The notes under the pieces were generated by a model. It worked only from the letters and a program-made list of their open reading frames with translations. It was not told the DNA's origin and searched no databases. From Pochonia chlamydosporia 170 (Eukaryota > Ascomycota > Sordariomycetes > Hypocreales > Clavicipitaceae), in contig NW_019154050.1 of NCBI RefSeq assembly GCF_001653235.2, positions 521,207 to 585,206 of the forward strand: DNA of 64,000 bases. The letters run 5' to 3'. This document shows positions 10,436-22,044 of this stretch, piece by piece; the stretch's first letter is position 1, and each line of letters starts with the position of its first letter. The position numbers and the translations under genes were made by a program.

Positions 10436-11899
10436 TTCTGGTGATTCGGCTGCTAACGTGTCTGGATAGGCAGTGGACGGAACCTTGAAGATTGGTTATT
10501 GACATCAGGCAGAGCCTGGATAGAGCGGTTCTGCAACATTAATGTGAGGTGACTTCTTTGCTCGATTTCGTCGTGCTTCGGGACAAGTCTGCGTTTGCAC
10601 TAGCTTGGTTTGTTGTCATCACATTTTTGGTGTGATCAAATACCTCAAAATAGCCATGGTCTCCCACATAGGTACGTGGCGACCTTTGTAGCCCCGCACG
10701 GCTGAACCCGGGGTGCGAGTCGGCTGCGAAGTTCCTATTGGGTCGTAATTCGAGGGCCTTGGTTGCGTATTGCCGGATTGCGATGAGATTGGTAACTGCA
10801 TCGACCCCGCGCCAGCTCCCGATACCACAATGTACATGCCCAACTGGGGGTAAGGATATTCGGGCTGCCCAACTCAACTCGGGCGAAGGTACGGCCCAGG
10901 TCATTGACCGGCGCTGTAGTGCTAACTGCGTGCGACAAGAGTTCTGTAAGGACAACAGTTGTACGAATTTCTGACATTTTGAATACACTATCACGCTGCC
11001 TTTGTAGGTAGCTGAACCCGTCCCGGGTAGGTACCTGGCATGGTTATTGTGAAACCCAGTTTTAGTGGACGTAATGTCAAAGTGGGGAAACGTAAACCTG
11101 TGGTATGGTTTGTCACCAACCGAGCCAGTTCGTACCAAGTCTCGACCTTCTGGGTGAGAGCGTGGCGCTTAGCGGCCCGGCTTGAGTTAGTTTGTCTCCA
11201 AGCCTCTCATGGCCCGGTCTGAGCCTCTCGATCCGTGTGGAAGGGGATGAGTAATATGATTGCTGGCCAATGCTTTTATTGGTTGCGGCAACTGCCTGCC
11301 GCCCTGTTCTTGATTGATAAACATCCTTGGCTGACTTGGATAATAAATGGTCGAGGTTCCGTAGTTGAACTGTTTAGCATAACAACAATACATCTACTCA
11401 TCGTTCTACAGACAATGTAACTAGACGGTGGCACATAAATATAGAAAAAAGCAACAAAAATTTACTGGAAAGACCTAAGCTTTTCACCACAAGCCAGCAA
11501 ATATTGGGGGTGCTTGATGATAATACAGTCCGATGGGCAGTGACCGGGCTTTCACATACCCCGCACAGCGCCATCTCGTAAACAGAGAGCGGAAAATGAT
11601 GGAGTACGAAGCAGGAGACTTTCCTCCGTAACTTGAAATCAGCTGGAACCCTAAACCTTTTCAAGTGACTGGCAAACACGCAGGCTGCCAGGTGCTTCTC
11701 ATTTAGCTGTGTATTGTAGCCCGATTCCTCCTCGAGAGAAGCGTCGTCAGCGTCGCAAAGCCTCTCCTTTTTGGCATGCTAACGTCGGGACCTATCACAA
11801 GCGAGATTGCTTCTCATTACTTCTTAAACTCACGAGCTCTCCTTTTCCTTGTCTCGCTTTCTCTTTCTTCCTTAGCTTGAGATGCTTGTTCATAGTCGC
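10436..11899. other. Intergenic stretch, no gene supported
   Basis: About 1.5 kb. Overlapping frames of up to 200 codons at 10.5-11.1 kb on the minus strand have no domain signature, irregular composition and open frames on both strands. The left end is the promoter side of the HET-NLR. The right end abuts a transposase relic and may hold more of that element in decayed form. Confidence 0.4.
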
Positions 11900-12292
11900 C
11901 TAAGCCAGTTGCCAATATGCTCGCTTGAACCCTTGCAGTGTTGTTTCCGGGACAAAGACTTCGCGCAGCCAAGAGAGACCAATTTCATCAGAAGTCCAGC
12001 CACTTGGTGATACTGTAAAATGCCAATTATGGTATTTATCGAATTTATCAGGAAACCATTGCTGTTGAACGCTTGCTCCTTTGAATATCACGAGAGGGCT
12101 AATCGCTCTGCCGTCTGCTGAGATACATTCGATAATTGTAGTCCAAGAGCGCGACCCAGGCTGCTTCCTAATAATTACTCGAATTTCCGCACTCCCAATG
12201 ATGAGGCCATTGCTCCCTTGACCCTCTTGGATGCCAGTCTCGTCCATGGTGTAGAGGGCCAATGCAATCAGTTTTCTACAATTGCAGGACAA
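11900..12292 (-). pseudogene. Pogo/Fot1-type DDE transposase fragment
   Basis: A 130-codon frame carries the DDE_1 signature: TMDETGIQEGQGSNG, then KQPGSRSWTTIIECISADG, PLVIFKGASVQQQWFP and GWTSDEIGLSWL. This is the first-aspartate region of the pogo/Tc1-mariner (Fot1-like) catalytic core. Full-length relatives are around 500 aa with an N-terminal helix-turn-helix; neither the DNA-binding part nor the later catalytic residues are visible, so it is a truncated relic. I could not find terminal inverted repeats by eye. Confidence 0.82.
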
Positions 12293-13485
12293 TATCTCGA
12301 GACCCTCTGCGCACTAACCCCAAGAATCCCGCAATTCCTCTAAGTGCCGCACGTTTGGTCGAATCTTGGCTTTGTCCTTGTAGGTATTGGAGTAAGGAGC
12401 CAAGGGAGACATGTATATTTTCGGATGCCAGTGCATACACAGAGGAGCCCGGAGTAACTTCCTCTACCAACTTGCACAGGCACATCAAGAATTGATGTCC
12501 TATTTGTTAGTAAGACCTCCCCTAATTTTGGGCTGCCGCCACTCTGTGTTTGACACGCATGCGCACCATCAAGGATGGTGGCAGCAAACGTACCGCGAGG
12601 TGGACAAGGACCCAACCGCACTGCCTTCGCGCGCCCGAATGGCACTGTATCCACATCCGCCGCGTTGGTCAAATATTTCCGCGTCATTTTACCGTAAAGA
12701 GATGAGCAATGTTCAAATGCGCTGCGGCTCCTTGATATCTCCTTGCTCTTAAACAGTTTTCAAGATTCATCCGACTTCTTCGCGTGGACGGATGATCTTT
12801 GCCCAGCACATTCTCACGAATCGACCAGGTGCATGTCGATGCGCTCCGTGGTGCGACGGCGAGAGCGACAGGAGCCAGTCGTGCTCATGTTGGGCGCTTG
12901 CACTGATGATCTTCCTCGCTGCTAAGAAGCGGGAGGGAGGATGGACCAGCCTATTAGCAGTATTCTTGACTAGAACCGGTTCCGAAACGGAGATCGCAAT
13001 GGGCGAAAACTCGAATATGCAGATTTCCTATTTTGCGTCCGTTTTGCGATTTTGGGCCCTCTTTGCCGGCTAGAGACTCGAAGTTGCGACTTCGATTTGG
13101 CCATGTGTACAGTGTGTACGGAGAAAATCTTCAACATGGAACCTCCGCCGGCATCGTTCCATGTGGCCATTGGGTGCCCGTCAAGACACAAGGCCGGTCA
13201 AACTATCGGAATTGATAAGAATATGTCTCAAACTGGCATGAAGAGAAAAGCATGCATTCCCAGACAGACACCCCCGAGCTACGCCGTCAAACAGCCACTC
13301 CTCACCCATGGCTCAAGAGAACTTTGGCCATTCTGCTCGTCCGAGTAACGCAGCGCCGTTCTCGTCAGAAATCTCCTTTAATACACCGATTCAGAAACGC
13401 TTGAAGCCTTCATCTCCATGAATCGCCAACGGCGTCCAGCGGTGCCTGCCCCACCTCGAGACCACTTCCGAGTCTTCATCCGCCT
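12293..13485. other. Intergenic stretch, probable transposon debris
   Basis: Only short frames on both strands with no recognised domain. Bounded by a pogo fragment and a LINE-like fragment, so decayed mobile DNA is likely but not shown directly. Confidence 0.3.
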
Positions 13486-13728
13486 GACGTCAAAGCCCCG
13501 GCCAGAAACTACATCGGCTACGCCAGCCGTGCTCATGTCGCCAGCAAATCTGGCATTGAGCTCAGTCGAATCCCGCAAGTGGATGAAGCCATCCGTGCCA
13601 TAGACAGGCATACACGAGATATTCTCATACTGTGCCAGGCTGAATGGGTCGAAGATCTCGGAGCAACCGCCGTGGAGACTAGCCAGAAATGGTACACTTA
13701 TGCCGTGGAAACCTGCCTTGTTCGTTGA
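13486..13728 (+). pseudogene. Retrotransposon gag/ORF1-like fragment
   Basis: An 80-codon open segment without a start codon reads RIPQVDEAIRAIDRHTRDI, then CQAEWVEDLG and QKWYTYAVE, ending at TGA 13726. The pattern resembles the ORF1/gag-like protein of fungal LINE elements, as I recall it; no alignment was possible. It has no upstream start and the frame breaks on both sides, as expected for a relic. Confidence 0.4.
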
Positions 13729-15584
13729 ATGCTCGAAGTGCGTTCAGGGAAAGAGGCATCTCCGACAATCTCTCCCAAAATTGCCCGGGGGAAATTTGGG
13801 ATGACGAAGTTTTGCTTCTTGGATGCACAACGGTTTGGGTTGTCGTTAGGCGTTTGAATGAAACTCGGGAAGTGTCAACGCCTGTGCTGGCTCCGGCTGC
13901 TTGGTCGGCTGAGTGAAATTTGCGCTGGTCTGATGCACCATCCAAAATGCTCGGGAGGCTATGGAGCCCTCTGCGGAAGGACGCATGGAATATGCTGAAC
14001 AGTACCATTCCCTTTGCCAGGACGTTCACGAGACTTTCCTTCCCAGAGTGTAGCTAACCTAGACCTAAAATGCAACCGCCATGAGCTATCCTATGATAGA
14101 AACACCCAAACACGTACTGGGCACTGTTCCATGAGACGCCTGGCCCTTTCCCCTTGACTGCCGGTGGATATTGAGGATGCCAACCGACCCAACCGAGCCT
14201 ATTACCAGACACTATCCTAGACTTGACTTCCGGAAGCTCAGCGGGGTGGAAATACTGTATGCCCCACCTGTCGCAGTCCAACCGCACGTTCTGTTTTGGT
14301 CGGAAAGTCTATCTGAGCGTAGTGGACCCGACTGTCCGACTCATCTATTAACAATGCCTCAATGGGCGGGATTGTGAAGTGGTCGCCACGATGGTTGATA
14401 CGAATTAGGAAGCAGAAGCTCCATAGTATCTGGGCTATGGAGACCTAAGCATGTAGGTAGTAGACCAAAAGCGCACAAGGCTCTATAAATAGCATACTGT
14501 AAAGGCAACTTGACACTGGGTCTGAAATCGTGCGTCCCATATACGAAACCGGACACAGGCACTGGAAACAGATTTGATTTGAGGTGCGCGGTATAGAAAC
14601 AATGCGGCCACATTCTTTTCCCACCCAAAAAAAGATGACACAGGGTCACCATCGTCATGGAGTAAATATTGGCGCCGTAAAAATATATGCTGGACAGCAG
14701 AAATATGCGGCAACTGATTCCATGCACCTTGGAAAGATGACAACTACTGCCATGGCAAACATGAATGCCACTGAGAGCGCCTTGCCCGATCGGGGTGCCG
14801 CCTAACCCAGCTGGGGAACAACTACTCCCAGACAACGTAAAGCAGGAGTCAAAAGACATTGCTGGCAAAACACCACGAGAGTATGCTGAAGGAAATGGCA
14901 AACTCGCTAACGCCAAGCTAAATTTCCTATGATGGAGCAGTGATATCTCTGCAGGCTTTCGACAAGTCCTTCAAGATTGGAGGTGGTCATCTTAGAAGTA
15001 AGCACAAACATGCCTAACTTTTACCACCAGTGAATGGCTAACCAAACACATCAGCGTTAGAATACCGGATCGTATCAAGCCCTGTTTAAGTCGTCGTAGC
15101 ACCAAGTACTCTCAGGCAGGGGACGAGTACTCTCTGGCAAATAGGACTAGTCAGTACCAAAGCTTGGTGGTTTTAATACTGGAAGCGCCGTTGCTAGCGA
15201 CTGCTTGGTTTCAGGTAGGCCTAGGTGGGCCAAGTTGGGCTTAGGTGGGCAACGGCCCGGCCCGAACCTCTCTCCGCCCTGATGGCTAGTTCCCTGGCTG
15301 GGTGGCGTAACATGTTTTAGGCGTGGCTTGCGTGGTTGTCATCCGATGCTGTCATTCGTGGTTGCAGCCGCGCGCCTAGAGCTCATATTTTCTGTTAATA
15401 CACGCTTAACTTGCCATCGATAATAAGTCGTTCAAACCCCAGAACTGTTCGGCTCTGCATCTTCCTCATCTGGTTTCCTTTCTCTAATAGAAGTGGTCTG
15501 CTAAGCAAGCGAAGCTCACCAAGTCGCAATTCATCCCGTTTTTGTCATATTATCTCAACCAAGCGTCTTCTCCTTTTGCTCATA
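13729..15584. other. Intergenic stretch, no gene supported
   Basis: About 1.85 kb. The longest frame (14359-14916, minus) has a low-complexity Ser/Leu/Pro composition and no motif. The right 200 bp is the likely promoter of the membrane-protein gene. Confidence 0.35.
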
Positions 15585-17016
15585 ATGTCTGCGTCAAGCG
15601 ATCTGACGCGGGACATGCTACACGGTGTCTCACGATGGTTTCCGTATGGCAAAGAACAAAATCTCGGATGGCGTTTCGACGCAATCTCTCTACTCGCCAT
15701 CATCGGCGAGTCGAGCGTAGCTGAGCATTCGCAACTCATCACCTCCTCGATCTTCTGCCTTATGCCCCGTATCATTCCCTCCTCAAGCCCTTCTTAAGCC
15801 ATCTCGGCCTACCAGGCTGCCAGAGATAACGGCAAAGCTCACTGGCGTCTTTAGCGGAGTAACGCTTGATTCAATCAGCTTCTTCGCCAACATTATCCAC
15901 CCGCTGGATAAACTACCACCATATGGATTCGTTGTGTTGGAGATTACGTACGCGGACCAAGGGTATGTTCTTGCACCTCAGCCAGGGATTAGATACTTAT
16001 TTACAAATAGTAGATGCCACTCACGGTCAATGGTCGACAGTGATTGCGGTAGCATGTCCAGTGGAACAGCGGTAGACTCCATCGACGGTGACATGGAGAG
16101 TAGCAGCCGCATTATCCGGCGCCGAACAACCGCTCAGACATTAGTAAACTTCCTAACGAGCCCTGGTGCGAGAGCAGGAGAACGGCCGGCCGTGCCGCCA
16201 AGTTTGTTTTCTCCAATTCATGTCCTCTCAGTGTTCAGTGTCCTTCTGACGGTGGGGCTAATCGCGGGCGCTGCCGTGGCGCAAGACGGCGTTGCGATCC
16301 TGTCTATGGTGCTCATGGGAACTGTCAGCGTGGTCGTCGGCTTGGCCAACTGGTGGAAGCCTATACTACAAACGCGTAAAGATGAAGGCAAGGTGCCTAA
16401 CGGAGATGTCGTGATCCGCACGCGGACGGGCGCCATGATTCTAGTGCGCTGTTCCGAGGATATCGCGCGCGAGCTGTACTCCGGCACAGAGGAATGTGAG
16501 TACCGGCTTGATTCGCACTGGCACCGGGGACTGATGGGCATCGGGGCGGTGCTGCTGATGGTGAGCATCGTGCTCATTGGCAACTGCACATGGTACATGC
16601 AGGCCGCCATTGGCGCGAGTTTCATCATGCTCAACGGAATGTACTGGGCCATGGGGCTATTGCCGCGGGAATGCTTCTGGGACCTGAGTCGCTATCGGAT
16701 TCGGGACGTGACGCCGGCCGATGCACAAAACGCGCACCTCGACGCTGGCGGTGAGGGTATTGAAGGTACAGCTTGCTTCACACGCACATTGTGGTATGCA
16801 GTCCGCGAAACACGTCACATCGAGCGCAGCGGCGCGGCGCCTGGCACCGCAATGTGGAGGAGGTGGCTTGCGGATGCGCAACATGCGGCAAAGGGGGGCA
16901 ATCGGCAATGGAAGGCAATTGAGAGGAAGGATGAGTTGCTTGGCATGCAGGAGAGTGCAGAAAATCATGCCCCCTTGACAGAGGTTGAACCAAACTATAA
17001 TACCCTTCAGTCATAA
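15585..17016 (+). CDS. Fungal membrane protein of unknown function, four predicted TM helices
   Basis: The ATG at 15585 opens MSASSDLTRDMLHGVSRWF, with the block GESSVAEHSQLITSSIF. Reading continues in another frame at ITAKLTGVFSG...HPLDKLPPYGF and then a long open frame to 17016. An intron 15769-15823 (GTATCA to GCCAG, 55 bp) restores the frame and gives about 458 aa; a one-base indel is the alternative. Two hydrophobic pairs (about nt 16215-16360 and 16535-16670) suggest four membrane spans separated by a cytoplasmic or lumenal loop. The C-terminal 100 residues are soluble and basic. I recognise the N-terminal block as widespread in filamentous ascomycetes but know of no assigned function. 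Confidence 0.75.
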
Positions 17017-18402
17017 ACACCATGTATTACAAAGAAAGGGCGAAAGCCGTATCGCGAGACTGGTTAGGTAACAATAATAACCCAATTCCCGACATAATTA
17101 TGGCTTTACACTCTCACTACGTTGTACCTTCAAAGCATCTCGTGGTCAGGATCAACAGGCACGGCCTTGTTCATCAATCTTAAAAAATATCTAGAATTTA
17201 CACAGCTATTTCAACCTTCATTCATTGATTTGAAAAAAGGAATCCGGAATTCGTTCGTTTCTGTTGTGGGCACAAAGCCAAACATAAACATACACTGCTT
17301 ATCCCGGTCCTCTATGCACCACCAACATCGGCCAGGTCACAAGATTGTCGCACAAGCTGGTGGTTTCGAGGTATTTCAACGATGCGACAACCTTTTGTTC
17401 TCATTTCCGTAAGCATGTGATGAGACTAGACAGACAATTTTGATACTCTCGGGTTCGCCAAACACCCCGCCTAGGTTCACTGGCAGTAACCCCCCTTTTT
17501 AGAGGACAATCGCCCCAGCAGCAATATTCAGGCTCCCTAAACGGATGATGGCTAATTTTCCGGATTGCATGCCTGGAACGAACCCAAGATTAAGAGGCAA
17601 GGCAGGTTCCACCTTTATCTACAACAGGGCAAATTGTGATGGAGAGCCAACGCCGTTACCTGCGTGTCAGTTTGCTTCCACCAACAGCTTTCAGGCCCGT
17701 CCGCCGTAATTTCTAGACCTGCCCTCGTGGCTTGCATCGTGTCGAGCCAGTTGGAATAGACATCTTTGGGGCGCCGGTGTAAGGCCAGAGGAGCTCTATG
17801 TACCTATCTCCACCGATTTTCACGGATACATAATCAATTGGTGCTAGATCATTACTAGTAACCCCTCCGTTTCTCGACAATGCGTCTCTGTGTGTGTGCC
17901 AGGTATGTGCACAGTGCATGCGTTGTGGCAGCGGGAGGCGCGGGAAAGACGCGAGACTACATTCGCGTCCCAGCTGCTGGGGGCTGGGGTAGGGGGTAGT
18001 TTTTACACTTTCTGAACGCGTTTGGTCACACACACTTTCCCAATCTTCTCTAAAAACAGAGAAAGTAAGTAAGCAACTACGCCCCCCGACGACGCGCCTT
18101 CTCTTCGCTCTTACACAAGCTGCAACATTACTCCTACTTTTCCCTCTCTGGATGGTGGTGCCTAGCTCTTTCTCACGCAGCTCGAGTGTCTGTGCATCTG
18201 CTCAGCCCCTCGTACTTCCTCAGGTAACTTATTGGACTGACTTCCACTCAAGTCTGGGCTGTCTGGAGTAGACGAAGAACAAATCAGACTAGATCATTCT
18301 GATCACTGCCCAATACTGCTGAAGCCCAACGCAGCTAGAAAACGACTTGTCTGCTATTATATCGGCCCGCCAGACCCATAACCCCCCCTTAGCGATATAC
18401 CA
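17017..18402. other. Convergent intergenic region
   Basis: About 1.4 kb between 3' ends of genes on opposite strands. A 106-codon minus frame at 17713-18033 has no recognisable features. CT-rich tracts near 18050-18200 look like promoter-type sequence, so an unrecognised small gene cannot be excluded. Confidence 0.3.
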
Positions 18403-20236
18403 TCAACGGATGTCAACCATTCTTCCGGCAGAATTCTGACTCTCTCCTTTCATGATGCCATGAACGAAACAAAACCCTCTAATGCGAAACTGATCGCTGT
18501 TTGGCCGCAGTACCAGCGGATATGTGCAACCGTGGGGAACGTAAATAAAGTCCCCAGGGGCAGTTGACGCGATGCAACACCCAATCATTTTCGTTTTGGT
18601 AATGAAAAAGCTAGCTACCGGGTAATTGAAATCCCAAACAGGCTTGCCAAACACATCCCCGTCACCGTCTTTGCATTCCTCGGATGTGGCTTTTGATACG
18701 TATTTATTATATGTTTCCTCGTCGAGCACTTTTTTTAGATAGGCGACGAAGTTCCGAAATAAGGGAACTTCGTCGGATGGTTGACACTTGTGGTCCAATC
18801 CAAAAGAGAAGGAAATTGATGTAGCTGCAAGAATACTGTTCTCGAATGGTACGCCTGGCAGACTCTTCGCCATCATGCCGAGAATCCTATTCCAGGCTCT
18901 GTTCAGCTCGAGTTTTCCTTCTTCCGAAGCCATGATTGTGCTGCCAAAGAAGGTTTCGTAGTAGGGCTCGGCGTATTCGATAGAATCAAGGACGAAGCCA
19001 GAGAGAGACAAAATGTTCTTGTTCTTATCAATGCTCCACACTGGTCGCGACTTGCCCGCTGGTTTCCACGGAACTGGTTTTCCAAACCGAAAAGGGTTGC
19101 GAAACAGCATAGGACGATCCCAACGGGGTATCCATGAGGGATCCTCGACGCCGGAGACGTACAGTAGAGCATTTGTTGACTTATAGTTCACAAAGGCGGC
19201 TTCAACAGTTTGGCGATATACTTCGACTGTAGACTTGCTATAATCGGGGTCTAGCAGCCAGCCGCCTTCCTCGCAGTTCATCATTCCTCGGAGACCATAT
19301 ACCACGTCCCTCGAATCGGTGGCACCAAAGTTGGACGCGAGGTATAGCATGTGCAGCCAGTTCTTGGCTTGCCGGAGCTCTGACGGGGCGGTTGACGCCC
19401 ACCAGCAGTACGCATCTGTAAAGCCATGGGTTTTAGAGAAGTCTGTTTCGAGGATAATATAGCCAGCGACAAGCTCAATTGCATCCCACTCGATGATCTC
19501 GTTGCCACAGTAGGCCAGTCGATGCTTGTTGGCGTTGATTTCCTGAATGACCCACACTCTGGTAAAGTACGGTTGTCTATAGAGCCAAAGTAGCGACTCC
19601 CACATGTTTTTGGTGACGAAGTCACATTCTTGAGGAAGGGGAATGCGATGCCGATTTTGGAAAACAATCTCGTGGTAAACTTCCTCCACTGATGATAGGT
19701 GTTCAGGCGAGATACCCAGTGTCCGACACAGGAAGTTGGTGATTTGACGGACTGAGTCGACGGCTAGAGCTGCTTTTTGGTCTTCATCCGGCCCAAGCCA
19801 TATCACGACGGTTTTTGCGCTTTCATAGATTCTCCGCATCTGCTTGACCTGGGCACCACGCTCAGGGATGTCTATCTGATTGATGCTATCAAGCCATTTT
19901 AGTTGTGACAACGGAACGGAGACGCAGCGGCTACTCACCCAGGGCATCTACCCAAAGAAATCTGGAGCGACTTTCATATCGGAGATGGGTGAGGCAAGTG
20001 TGGAGGTTCCGGGTCACCTCCACAGTGTTCCCATGTACAACGACAGGTGCTTTTGCGCTGGGGTCTCCCCAGGCGTACGAGATTGCTTCATAATCCCGCG
20101 AGTCAGACCAGTCCACTTGATGGAGCAAGCAACTGACAGGATCGTCAGCTTTGCCGGGTAGAAGTTCGGCGACCCTGAACGACGTCGGAGTAGGTAGACT
20201 TCTGTAGCAATACGGGCTGGCAAAAAGTGAAGCCAT
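18403..20236 (-). CDS. HET-domain (heterokaryon incompatibility) protein
   Basis: Two coding blocks. The first, 20236 to about 19939, carries the HET start (LLPG, YEAISYAWGDP, LHTCLTHLRY, FLWVDAL). The second, about 19885 to 18403, continues INQIDIPERGAQVKQM, RIYESAKTVVIWLGP, YFTRVWVIQEI and CRDVVYGL-type sequence (SRDVVYGLRGM). Together about 590 aa, typical for single-domain HET proteins. Between them lies GTGAGT and a GATAG acceptor (53 bp), but this splice does not restore the frame of the core CINQ motif (see findings). HET proteins induce cell death upon non-self fusion in known cases. Possibly a slightly damaged allele. Confidence 0.85.
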
Positions 20237-20659
20237 ATCGCTTGATTAAGTAAATTGACAGCTCTAAGAGGTGTCTGAGGCGTTAGGGGCGGGGAGAAGG
20301 CAATTTCTTACCCCTCTCTTGACTGTTCAACAGCTGTCCTACAGGTATTTGTGGTTGGCTAGTACTGCGACAAGCCTTACACAATGTCAGATTACAGCCC
20401 CAACGGGAACACCCGCCCGTACACAATGCTGTGTGGGTCCTTACCACGGGCCTCGGGCAATGTTCGCGACGCGTACGTTCGGTTCCTGGCAATCAGGGAT
20501 CCGGCCGAGCGATTTTCCGATGGTGTGTATCCTCCTCCCGTTATGTTCACGTTTCGTCTTCGGTGGATCACTCGACCCATTCTCTCCGAATCACCTTTGG
20601 GTCTCGCGTCCAAACAAACTATTCTGCATTCAGAGCCTGTCGTGCTAGCAAGACCGAAA
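20237..20659. promoter_or_regulatory. Divergent promoter region between HET and NIF3-like genes
   Basis: About 420 bp between two divergent start codons. Frames that cross it extend the downstream gene in frame without homology, so they are judged untranslated. No clear TATA or repeat found. Confidence 0.35.
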
Positions 20660-21087
20660 ATGGCGTCAGCTACCATTGTTCGGTTCAGCCTCATATTTTA
20701 CGCGCCACCTTCTGCCGTTCAGGCTTGCAAGACTGCCATCTTCAGAGCCGGCGCTGGCCGCCACTCTGGCCCAGGAAACTACACTGAATGCTGTTGGTCT
20801 ACAATGGGAACTGGGCAGTTCCGTCCCGGAGACGCAGCCAACCCTCATATCGGAAGAGTTGGTGAATTGGAAGAGACACCTGAGGTTCGGGTTGAAACCC
20901 TATGTGTAGGCGAGGACGTTGCCCGGAAGGCTGTCGAATCGCTGAAGTCGTAGGTCTCTCCTTTTATTGAGTGGCTGACCTTTGAAACTTGATGTCAAGT
21001 CACTGTGTTTGATCACTAACTGCAGTCCGTAGTGTTCATCCTTACGAGGAGCCTGTTTATGTCGTAGCCAGATTGGAGGACTTTTGA
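20660..21087 (+). CDS. NIF3/YqfO-like small protein
   Basis: Exons 20660-20949 and 21033-21087 joined over an 83-bp intron (GTAGGT donor, CACTAAC branch, CCGTAG acceptor) give 114 aa. Start MASATIVRF is chosen because the domain begins there. Conserved blocks: KTAIFRAGAGR, GNYTECCW, MGTGQFRPGDAANPHIG, VRVETLC, and, only after splicing, VHPYEEPVY. These are hallmarks of the YqfO/NIF3 insertion domain found as stand-alone proteins in fungi. The fold is CutA/PII-like; biochemical role is not established. The spliced C-terminal HPYEEP motif strongly supports the model. Confidence 0.9.
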
Positions 21088-22044
21088 GCAATGGCTAGCG
21101 ATGCCGACGAGAGCAAAATGCATTTAATTCTACTCGTTTGACTTCCAGGAGCAGACCATCCTATGTTCAAAACTGGTTATCGCGCGGAGATGAAAGAAGA
21201 GGGCTAGGTTGCGTGGGGACTGGAGATTGCGGATCATCCCACCAACTTAGCGTGTGGGATGTCACCATTCTTCGCTAGGGGAGCATGGGAGGGCTAGAGG
21301 AAACACGTGTGGCCAAATGCATTTTCTCATAAATAACGGAGATAGACAAAGTGCCAATGATCCGACGTGTTGCAGGCCATGTTACGACTACGAGGCTATC
21401 TGAAGGAGAAGGAAGTACTTCTGTGTACTATAGCAAGCTCGCTTACTATAAGTCCTGCTTCAAGATGCATATTTGTGATGGGTGTGAACGTGTGTCACCA
21501 TTTATGACCAGGAAAAGCCTTTCAGCCTTGTCCTAACGCTAAGGCGATCAAGGTTCTTTTCTTGGTCAAAGTCTGCCCCACTAGCCGCCTTCTTTTGCTG
21601 TGGAAGCTGTCGCATTACCTTTGAACAACTTCTTTCTATTTTGTTTCTCCCAGGTCAGAAACTGAACGCTTGAGAAGAAAAGCTCCCATTAGAAGCTGCA
21701 GGGCTATGTCGACCTGAGAGCGCAAACGTCATGACTTCTCCGGCGCGGGAGGCGTACCAGATCGGTTGGATATGTGCCTTGCTGGTTGAGGTCGCAGAAG
21801 CCAAGCAGATGCTGGATGAGAATTTCGGGATCCACCAGCAAGCGAAATTGTCACGGGCAATTTTCTAACCGTTTCTTGGTTTGGTTCGCTCTTTTCCCGT
21901 GGTTTCGGATACTCGTGGGCGGCTTCACCGGCTCTCAACGTATTCGCTGGACCTTTGTAGCTTGGACAGTTGAACAAATTATGACACGATGATCTAACTT
22001 TATACTATATACTAGTATGTAATTACATGTCATGCTACATGGAA
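21088..22044. other. Convergent intergenic region, nothing recognised
   Basis: Nearly 1 kb between converging 3' ends. Short frames only. No repeat or RNA gene recognised. Confidence 0.35.

Noticed and set aside
10539..11138. 199-codon minus-strand frame
   Set aside because: No domain, open frames on both strands, no splice or start support.
14359..14916. 185-codon minus-strand frame
   Set aside because: Low-information Ser/Leu/Cys composition, no motif, not supported by neighbours.
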